This document shows, one piece after another, positions 1 to 4,678 of a DNA stretch of 5,282 bases. Each line of letters begins with the position of its first letter. The first letter of the stretch is position 1. The notes under the pieces are model-generated. The model worked only from the letters and a program-made list of their open reading frames with translations, searched no databases and had not been told where the DNA came from. This DNA is from an uncultured Asticcacaulis sp. Lineage in GTDB: Bacteria > Pseudomonadota > Alphaproteobacteria > Caulobacterales > Caulobacteraceae. Made by a program: the position numbers and the translations under genes. Location of the stretch: NCBI GenBank assembly GCA_946480525.1, contig CAMLLA010000292.1:1-5282 (forward strand). Direction: 5' to 3'.

Positions 1-3000
1 TGCGCTGTTCAGGCGTCAGATTGTCACGAATGGCTGCGGCTTCACGGGCCGCGTCCTTGTCTCCGGATTTGGCCGCGATGGTGAACCACTTATAGGCCTG
101 GGCCGGGCTGAGGGGCATGCCCTGTCCCTGATTATACAGCATGCCGAGATTATACTGGCTGTCGCTGACGCCACGTTCCGCCGCGCGGCGGAAGTACATT
201 GCCGCCGTGATCTGGTTCTGCGGCCCACCGATACCGTTGTAGTACATGGTGCCGATGTTGAACATGGCCTTGGCGATGCCGGCATCGGCGGCACGCTGCG
301 CCCATTTGCGGGCCTCGACGGGATTGGGGGCCATATAACCCCCGTCCCCGTTATAGATACCGCTCAGCTCGAACTGCGCCGGGGCGTAGCCCTGGTTGGC
401 GACTTCCTCAAGCTTCTCGACGGCGCCCGGGGCACGCGCCTGAAGCAGGCGCAGGGCGGACTGATATTTGGCGCTCAACAGGCCTTCGTCGGCGGCTTGC
501 GTGACCACCGCGGCAACCGGGGTCGGAGCCGCCTGACGGGAGCCGGCGCCTTCGGACATGCTCTGGTTCACGACGATGTAGCCACCGACCGCGACACCGG
601 CGACGGCCACGGCAATCGCTGACGCCTTGATGGCATTGGAAACCGTATTTTCCCTCGCCCCACGTCCGGGCGCCACGCCACGCCGCACCGCAGGCTTGAG
701 CCCAAGGCCGCTCAGCGCGCCCGGCTTGCGGCCCTGCTCGCCTTCCATGCTGGCGCGAACCGCCGCCCGCGCCGCCGCCAGCGCATCACGTGTCGATACC
801 GACACACCGCCGTCGGCGTCTTCCGTCACGAAATCGCGGCCGCCAAACTGGCGCTGGGGCACATCGGTCTCTTCGTCTTCGATTTCGAACGTCGCCCGCG
901 GCGCTGAAACGGCCTCGGCCCGCGCGCCATCGAAACGGTGCCCATCAAAACGCGGCGACGTCTTCTTCGCCACATCGATGTCGGCAAACGGATCACTGTC
1001 ATCGTCGTCCGCCTTGCCCACAGGCACGAGGTCGTATTCGAGATCGTCCTCGATAAAAGGGTCGAATTCAGGCTTGAAAGCCTGCCGGGTTGCGGCAGAC
1101 GCCTTGGGAGATTGTGGCGCGCCCCGCACAACCGGCTCAAGCAGATGCGCCGTAAGGTCAACCGGCTCATCCTCGGACAGGCCGGCGCCATCCAGCACGT
1201 CATCGCGCCAGACTTCGGGCGCGGGCTTTGGAGCTTCAGGCTTGGGTGCCTCGGGCGCCGCTTGCATTTCGGGCCCCTCCACGGCGTCCGCCGCAAAGGG
1301 ATTGGGCAGGTCGCTGGCGGGCCGCGCGACACGCGGCGCGGCGTCCAGCCCGCTTTCAGCCAGCAAGCTCTGGGTCTGCACCTGAGCCAGCTTCTGGTCG
1401 ATGCGGTTGCGCGCCTCTTCAAGCAGCCTGGCCGTGCGCTCTTCCGACTGGCGGATGCGGTCACCCAGTTCGCTGCGCGACTGGTCGCGATGCTGCTCAA
1501 GGAACTGGCCGACGCCTTCGACGGCCTGCCCCACACGGCGTTCCGATTCGACCATGCGCTGTGACAGACGTTCGGAAATGCGCGCGATCTCCGAGCCCAG
1601 GCGTTCCAGCGCCTGGGCGTGGCTGCTTTCGGTGCGGTTGAAGCGCTGGTCGACGGTTTCCTGCACTCGGCCGACTTCGCGGCCGATGCGCTCGAACGCT
1701 TCGCGATGGCTGTCCTGGGCGGCTTCAACGCCGGCAACGCGGCGGTTGATCGTGTCGGCCACGCGCAGCACGTCCTGCCCCAGACGTTCGATGGCCTGGG
1801 CCGACCGGCGCTCGGACTGCTCCACACGCTCCGACAGGGTGCGCAGCAGCTGGTCGGCGGATGCAGCGCTACGATCCTGCAGGGCGTTGAAAAGTTCAGT
1901 GCGGCTGTCTTCGACGCGACGCGACAGGTCGCTGGCCAAACGCTTCAGCGAAGCGACCTGGTCCGGGTCGGTGACATCGCCGCGTTCTTCGGCCCGATTG
2001 AGGCGGGCATCAAGCGTCGTAAACGCCTGCTCCAGCGCGCGGATGGCCGTCGACGTCCGGGCCTCGGCCTGCTCAAGCCGTTCAGCCATGCGGGAGACAA
2101 CCTTGTCGATCACGCCCTGCGCGGCGCGTTCCGGATCGCGCAGTTCCAGCTGGGCCAGGCGATGCGACAGGCCGACCATGTCCTCGCGCACGTCCTTGAC
2201 GACGTCGCGATGGCGTTGCTCGCCTTCGTACAACTGGTTGGCCAGCTTGCCGAGCGCGCCTTCGACCGTACGTACGGTTTCCTGGACGGCCGGGTTCTTC
2301 AGTTGGGATTCCAACCGGGCAACGTGCTCACGTTCCTCGCGCAGGTGCCCGGACAGACCTTCCAGCCGCTCGGCCTGGGCGTCGATCAGGCGCTCGGCCT
2401 GTTCGAGCCGGCTCGCCAAGGCCTCGCGGCCTTCTTCGTGACGCTCCAGCGAGGATTGCAGGTCAAGTGTTTGCTCTTCCAGACGGTCACGCGTCTCTGC
2501 CTGGGCGGCGGCGAGACCGGCCTCGCTGCGCTCCAGACGGCCAAGCAGCGACTCCACGGCCGAGGACACACCGCGCACGGCGTTCGCGGAACGAGTCTCG
2601 GAACCTTCGATGCGCTCGCTTAAGGATTCCAGCGCATTAGCGACACGGCTCAGATCGCCTGAGCCGGCACGATCGCTTTCCTCGCGCGGGCGGCTGTCGA
2701 AAATCGAATGACGGCGCAGATCGGCCGATGAGAGTTCGCGCGCGGCCAGGGGACGTGCGCCGGAGGAAAACGGCGCGGCGCGGCGCGGCGCTTCGTCGAT
2801 ATCGTTCTGGGTTTCGCGGTAGAGAGGCGGGCGGCGGCGCAGAGGCTCCTGCGCCGATTGTTGCGGGGCTTCTTCACGCTCGCGTTCGCGGTTGATGGCC
2901 GCGCCGACATCCTCACCTTCGAGAATCATCTGGTTCAGCCATTCACCGAGCGTCATGCCGGAACGGCGCGCAAGATCCTTGGCGACTTCGCGCGCCTTGG

Positions 3001-3040
3001 CATCTATTCCCTTAACACTCCAAGGTGCGTTCGCGCTCAT
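1..3040 (-). CDS. podJ: PodJ-like polar localization factor (3' end missing)
   Basis: The frame is open for 1013 codons and runs off base 1, so the C-terminus is missing. Visible order: a conserved N-terminal motif (WSVKGID at 7-13, then MTLGEWLNQMILEG at 29-42); an Arg/Pro-rich linker; a long charged coiled coil at about 130-560; an acidic, Pro-rich, probably disordered stretch at about 566-745 (EAPKPEAPKPAPE at 597-609, DDDDSDPFADID at 679-690); a basic juxtamembrane segment at 771-797; one transmembrane helix at about 804-824; and three consecutive 36-residue Sel1 repeats at 886-921, 922-957 and 958-993. This is the architecture of Caulobacter PodJ, a cytoplasmic scaffold at the new pole with a periplasmic Sel1/TPR part and usually a C-terminal peptidoglycan-binding domain, which would lie outside the window. 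PodJ recruits polar factors such as PleC and supports pili and holdfast formation. The ATG start is fixed by an in-frame TAG four codons upstream and an AGGGG Shine-Dalgarno. The family call is strong; orthology to C. crescentus podJ is inferred. Confidence 0.88.
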   Translation of the reverse strand, partial: MSANAPWSVKGIDAKAREVAKDLARRSGMTLGEWLNQMILEGEDVGAAINREREREEAPQQSAQEPLRRRPPLYRETQNDIDEAPRRAAPFSSGARPLAARELSSADLRRHSIFDSRPREESDRAGSGDLSRVANALESLSERIEGSETRSANAVRGVSSAVESLLGRLERSEAGLAAAQAETRDRLEEQTLDLQSSLERHEEGREALASRLEQAERLIDAQAERLEGLSGHLREEREHVARLESQLKNPAVQETVRTVEGALGKLANQLYEGEQRHRDVVKDVREDMVGLSHRLAQLELRDPERAAQGVIDKVVSRMAERLEQAEARTSTAIRALEQAFTTLDARLNRAEERGDVTDPDQVASLKRLASDLSRRVEDSRTELFNALQDRSAASADQLLRTLSERVEQSERRSAQAIERLGQDVLRVADTINRRVAGVEAAQDSHREAFERIGREVGRVQETVDQRFNRTESSHAQALERLGSEIARISERLSQRMVESERRVGQAVEGVGQFLEQHRDQSRSELGDRIRQSEERTARLLEEARNRIDQKLAQVQTQSLLAESGLDAAPRVARPASDLPNPFAADAVEGPEMQAAPEAPKPEAPKPAPEVWRDDVLDGAGLSEDEPVDLTAHLLEPVVRGAPQSPKASAATRQAFKPEFDPFIEDDLEYDLVPVGKADDDDSDPFADIDVAKKTSPRFDGHRFDGARAEAVSAPRATFEIEDEETDVPQRQFGGRDFVTEDADGGVSVSTRDALAAARAAVRASMEGEQGRKPGALSGLGLKPAVRRGVAPGRGARENTVSNAIKASAIAVAVAGVAVGGYIVVNQSMSEGAGSRQAAPTPVAAVVTQAADEGLLSAKYQSALRLLQARAPGAVEKLEEVANQGYAPAQFELSGIYNGDGGYMAPNPVEARKWAQRAADAGIAKAMFNIGTMYYNGIGGPQNQITAAMYFRRAAERGVSDSQYNLGMLYNQGQGMPLSPAQAYKWFTIAAKSGDKDAAREAAAIRDNLTPEQR

Positions 3041-3042
3041 GC

Positions 3043-3051
3043 GATTCCCCT
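3043..3051 (-). promoter_or_regulatory. podJ Shine-Dalgarno with abutting GANTC methylation site
   Basis: AGGGG (plus-strand 3047-3051) lies six bases upstream of the podJ ATG, a normal distance, and decides the start together with the TAG stop at 3052-3050. GATTC at 3043-3047 is a GANTC motif, the target of the CcrM adenine methyltransferase in most alphaproteobacteria, and overlaps the last base of the Shine-Dalgarno. By the proposed promoter it lies about 25-30 bases after the start of transcription. The ribosome site is well supported; a regulatory role for the methylation site is inferred. Confidence 0.7.
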
Positions 3052-3079
3052 ACCGGTACGAGCCGGAAACGTAAACCGC

Positions 3080-3107
3080 ATTATGTAGAGTGTAAACCAT
3101 TTGTTAA
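3080..3107 (-). promoter_or_regulatory. Putative podJ sigma-70-type promoter
   Basis: Read on the minus strand, TTAACA (3107-3102) matches the -35 consensus TTGACA at five of six bases. After 16 bases comes CATAAT (3085-3080), five of six to TATAAT. Transcription would begin around 3072-3074, giving a leader of roughly 30 bases before the podJ ATG at 3040. The surrounding region is visibly richer in A and T than the flanking genes. The call is by eye, and Caulobacterales promoters often deviate from the E. coli consensus. Confidence 0.55.
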
Positions 3108-3108
3108 C
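3093..3108 (-). promoter_or_regulatory. Candidate CtrA-binding box over the podJ -35
   Basis: On the plus strand the site reads TAAA, seven bases, then TTAAC, which is one mismatch from the CtrA consensus TTAA-N7-TTAA(C). It is near-palindromic, so it also reads as GTTAA-N7-TTTA on the podJ strand. It covers the proposed podJ -35 hexamer, the usual position of CtrA boxes at CtrA-controlled promoters, where bound CtrA can activate or repress. Being near-palindromic and in a divergent region, it could also affect the small gene on the plus strand. Confidence 0.5.
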
Positions 3109-3136
3109 CGCTATATCTGGTGGTTACGCATTCTTC

Positions 3137-3145
3137 TGTGGAAAC
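3137..3145 (-). promoter_or_regulatory. Possible DnaA box upstream of podJ
   Basis: On the minus strand the nine bases read GTTTCCACA, seven of nine to the DnaA consensus TTATCCACA with the core CCACA intact. It lies about 65 bases upstream of the proposed podJ transcription start. C. crescentus podJ is reported to be a DnaA-regulated gene, which makes the position sensible. Two mismatches in nine bases can occur by chance, so this is only a candidate. Confidence 0.3.
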
Positions 3146-3198
3146 AGTAACGACGGTTTCGCTTAATTGGAGAAGGTGGGGCGCATACCACAATAGCC

Positions 3199-3210
3199 TG
3201 TCAGATGACA
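3199..3210. promoter_or_regulatory. Short palindrome, possible operator
   Basis: TGTCA-GA-TGACA is a perfect five-base inverted repeat with a two-base centre. It sits 45 bases upstream of the first possible start of the small plus-strand membrane gene and about 125 bases upstream of the proposed podJ transcription start. Palindromes of this size are typical of dimeric repressor or activator sites, but I cannot assign it to a regulator family. It does not match the FNR or CRP half-site patterns. Confidence 0.25.
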
Positions 3211-3254
3211 ATTAAATCGCCTGTCGTCTTGCCGCAGCAGTTCCAGCCCTGCAT

Positions 3255-3485
3255 ATGGGGCTAATGCTGAGCATGCCCATTACCGTGATTCTGTTCACCG
3301 TTTCCAGTCTTTTGACGATTGGCTTCGGCTTCATGGGGGCGCGTCCCCACGATCTCCGAAGGACCGAACCGCGCATGATCCCGTGGCGCTTCCTGATGAT
3401 GCTGTCCTTTGTCGCCGCGCTGGTCCTGCTGGTCCATCTGCTCAACGAAATGGGCTTCTCGACCGGCCACGACCGGCCTTATTGA
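3255..3485 (+). CDS. Small two-helix membrane protein, function unknown
   Basis: This 76-residue protein has two hydrophobic helices, at about 8-28 and 46-66. They are joined by a short basic loop (RPHDLRRTEPR, 30-40) followed by MIPWRF. The positive-inside rule puts the loop in the cytoplasm and both termini outside. No catalytic motif is visible. The MIPWRFLMMLSF...VHLLNEMG..TG pattern resembles small uncharacterised alphaproteobacterial membrane proteins from memory, which I could not check. Three in-frame ATGs compete (3255, 3264, 3273), none with a well-spaced Shine-Dalgarno; the longest is given, and starting at 3273 would leave 70 residues with both helices intact. The gene is divergent from podJ and convergent with argF, so it is probably its own transcript. 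Codon use looks like that of its neighbours. Confidence 0.65.
   Translation: MGLMLSMPITVILFTVSSLLTIGFGFMGARPHDLRRTEPRMIPWRFLMMLSFVAALVLLVHLLNEMGFSTGHDRPY
3460..3478 (+). repeat. Tandem CGACCGGCC duplication at the 3' end of the small gene
   Basis: CGACCGGCC occurs twice, separated by one A, inside the last ten codons of the small membrane gene. The two GGCC blocks can form a weak four-base stem, followed by TTATT that overlaps the stop codon. It may be a local slippage duplication that altered the C-terminal tail, or a feeble transcription stop. Neither reading is strong. Confidence 0.3.
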
Positions 3486-3563
3486 TCGCTCCGGCGTTCA
3501 ACGCATCCCTTCGCGCTCCGCCGCCCTTGAACCGCCAGCCTTGAGTCGAATAATAGCCGGCAA

Positions 3564-3594
3564 GCGCCGCAGGTACTCTCGTACCTGCAAGCGC
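3564..3594. terminator. Hairpin between convergent genes, probable argF 3' structure
   Basis: A perfect eight-base stem, GCAGGTAC/GTACCTGC (3569-3576 and 3581-3588), encloses a four-base loop. GCGC blocks on each side (3564-3567, 3591-3594) can extend the stem across a small internal loop. Read in the argF direction the loop is GAGA closed by a C-G pair, a stable GNRA tetraloop; on the other strand it is TCTC. A second small palindrome, CGCAG-A-CTGCG (3592-3602), lies between it and the argF stop. No T-run follows on either strand, so it is not a textbook intrinsic terminator. It could act with Rho or protect the argF mRNA end. The rest of 3486-3604 shows no gene. Confidence 0.55.
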
Positions 3595-3604
3595 AGACTG
3601 CGTA

Positions 3605-4543
3605 TTAGTCGGCCAAGGATGGCGCGTTCAAGCACCAGGAGATGATGGCTTTTTGCGCATGTATCCGGTTTTCGGCCTCGTCCCAGATAACTGACTGCGG
3701 ACCGTCGATGACCTCGTCGGTCACCTCCTCGCCGCGGTGGGCCGGCAGGCAGTGCAGGAACAGGGCATCGGTGCGCGCCAACTTCATCAGTTCGGCATTG
3801 ACCTGATAGGGCTGGAAGGCGGCCAGGCGTTCGTCGTGGTCGAGATCGCCCATCGACACCCAGGTGTCGGCCAGGACGACGTCGGCGCCTTCGGCGGCCG
3901 CGAACGGATCGTTCGTTACTGTCACCTTGGCGCGCGATTCCGAGGCAAAGACCATGGCATCGGTAGCTGGTTTATAGACGTCGGGGCAGGCGATGTTCAG
4001 CGTGAAGCCGAAGCGCGCGGCGGCGTGTATTAAGCTGTTGCAGACATTGTTGCCGTCGCCGATCCAGGCAAGCGTCTTGCTTTCGATCGCGCCGCGATGC
4101 TCCTCAATCGTCTGGATGTCGGCCAGGATCTGGCACGGGTGGCTGAAATTGGTCAGGCCGTTGATCACCGGAATGGCAGAGGCACGGGCCAGGCGCAGGA
4201 CATCATCGTGCTCATTGGCCCGGATCATGATGGCATCGACCATGCGCGACAGCACCTTGGCCGTGTCTTCGATCGGCTCGCCACGGCCGAGCTGCATGTC
4301 GGATGCCGTCGAGATGATCGCCTGACCGCCGAGCTGGCGCATGGCGGCGTCGAACGAAAAGCGCGTGCGCGTCGAATTCTTCTGGAAGATCATCGCAAGG
4401 ACACAGTCCCTGGCCGGCGCGTCCGCGTCAACTCGGCCCTTCGGCCAGCCCTGGCGCAGCTTCTTGCGCGCGTGGGCGTCGTCGACGATGGCGCGCAGTT
4501 CTTCGCTCGTCAGGTCGCAGATATCAAGAAAATGGCGGGTCAT
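3605..4543 (-). CDS. argF: Ornithine carbamoyltransferase (anabolic, ArgF type)
   Basis: This cytoplasmic enzyme transfers the carbamoyl group of carbamoyl phosphate to ornithine, giving citrulline in arginine synthesis. The product is 312 residues, normal for the family, and complete. Carbamoyl-phosphate motif STRTR is at 57-61 and HPCQ at 135-138. The ornithine-side DTWVSMGD is at 226-233 (SMG loop), and the catalytic-cysteine motif [10 protein letters not shown] is at 264-273. [16 protein letters not shown] (85-100) is also typical. No key residue is missing. The ATG at 4543 is chosen because [11 protein letters not shown] is the usual N-terminus and AGGGA (4552-4556) stands eight bases upstream. 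An ATG at 4588 would add 15 residues that merely translate the GC-rich intergenic element. The gene follows argD on the same strand after 135 bases, consistent with an arginine operon. [10 protein letters not shown] and SMG separate it from aspartate carbamoyltransferase; the symbol could be argF or argI, the same function. Confidence 0.96.
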   Translation of the reverse strand: MTRHFLDICDLTSEELRAIVDDAHARKKLRQGWPKGRVDADAPARDCVLAMIFQKNSTRTRFSFDAAMRQLGGQAIISTASDMQLGRGEPIEDTAKVLSRMVDAIMIRANEHDDVLRLARASAIPVINGLTNFSHPCQILADIQTIEEHRGAIESKTLAWIGDGNNVCNSLIHAAARFGFTLNIACPDVYKPATDAMVFASESRAKVTVTNDPFAAAEGADVVLADTWVSMGDLDHDERLAAFQPYQVNAELMKLARTDALFLHCLPAHRGEEVTDEVIDGPQSVIWDEAENRIHAQKAIISWCLNAPSLAD

Positions 4544-4570
4544 TCGGATAGTCCCTGTTGCTTCTGCCTC

Positions 4571-4641
4571 CCTTCCCTCCCCGTTCACGGGGAGGGGGGA
4601 CCATCGCCTGGCGATGGTGGGAGGGGGAACCCCGTACTCCC
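4571..4641. repeat. GC-rich multi-hairpin intergenic element between argD and argF
   Basis: Three inverted repeats follow each other. The first is CCCTCCCCGT/ACGGGGAGGG (4575-4584, 4587-4596), extendable to 13 pairs with two G-T wobbles. The second is CCATCGCC/GGCGATGG (4601-4608, 4610-4617). The third is GGGAGGGGG with CCCC and CTCCC (4619-4641, three-base bulge). The first CCCTCCC arm can instead pair with GGGAGGG after the second hairpin, so alternative folds exist. The arrangement of a C/T-rich arm, a small variable palindrome and a G-rich arm resembles dispersed intergenic palindromic repeats I have seen in Caulobacterales and sphingomonads. With only one copy here, I cannot show that it is repeated. 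It lies inside the probable argD-argF transcript, where it could stabilise or attenuate the message. Confidence 0.6.
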
Positions 4642-4655
4642 AGAGCTTTTTTCTT
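4619..4655 (+). terminator. Intrinsic-terminator-like structure on the strand opposite argDF
   Basis: On the plus strand, GGGAGGGGG pairs with CCCC and CTCCC (ending 4641) and is followed by AGAGC and then TTTTTTCTT (4647-4655). This looks like a Rho-independent terminator pointing away from argF towards argD. No plus-strand gene ends here, so it may only block antisense transcription into argD, or it may be incidental to the repeat element. For the argDF transcript the run reads as A's and has no terminator polarity. Confidence 0.3.
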
Positions 4656-4658
4656 AAA

Positions 4659-4675
4659 CAGCCTCTCGCTGGCTG
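4659..4675 (-). terminator. Small hairpin just after the argD stop
   Basis: CAGCC and GGCTG form a perfect five-base stem with a seven-base loop, beginning three bases after the argD stop codon in the argD direction and followed by only TTT. It is too short and its T-run too weak for a convincing terminator. It might cause partial stopping or help define the argD message end ahead of argF. Confidence 0.2.
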
Positions 4676-4678
4676 CCG

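Noticed and set aside
826..1827. 333-codon minus-strand open frame within podJ
   Set aside because: It is an alternative frame of the same strand, Arg/Pro/Ser/Ala-rich with no family features, whereas the PodJ frame runs unbroken through it with a coiled coil and acidic linker.
1619..2623. 334-codon plus-strand open frame opposite the podJ coiled coil (also 1401-2441 in another frame)
   Set aside because: It is antisense to a well-supported PodJ frame. GC-rich coiled-coil genes with biased third positions routinely leave such long open shadows. The translation has no recognisable domain.
886..2660. Repeated coiled-coil DNA considered as a DNA-level tandem repeat or CRISPR-like array
   Set aside because: The similarity is in amino-acid pattern only. 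There are no identical DNA repeats with spacers, and the frame is continuous coding sequence.
2779..2793. GCGCGG-type simple repeat near the 5' part of podJ
   Set aside because: It encodes the Arg/Ala-rich linker (EAPRRAAP) in frame and is ordinary for GC-rich coding DNA.
3041..3254. Possible small RNA or tRNA in the podJ upstream region
   Set aside because: No cloverleaf, no strong hairpin and no terminator is visible. The motifs there are better explained as promoter and operator sites.
4544..4588. Fifteen-residue N-terminal extension of argF from an ATG at 4588
   Set aside because: The extension only translates part of the GC-rich intergenic element, and the normal ArgF N-terminus with a Shine-Dalgarno starts at 4543.
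3605..4657. Plus-strand frames opposite argF (for example 4097-4657)
   Set aside because: They are shadows of argF; the minus strand carries all catalytic motifs of ornithine carbamoyltransferase.
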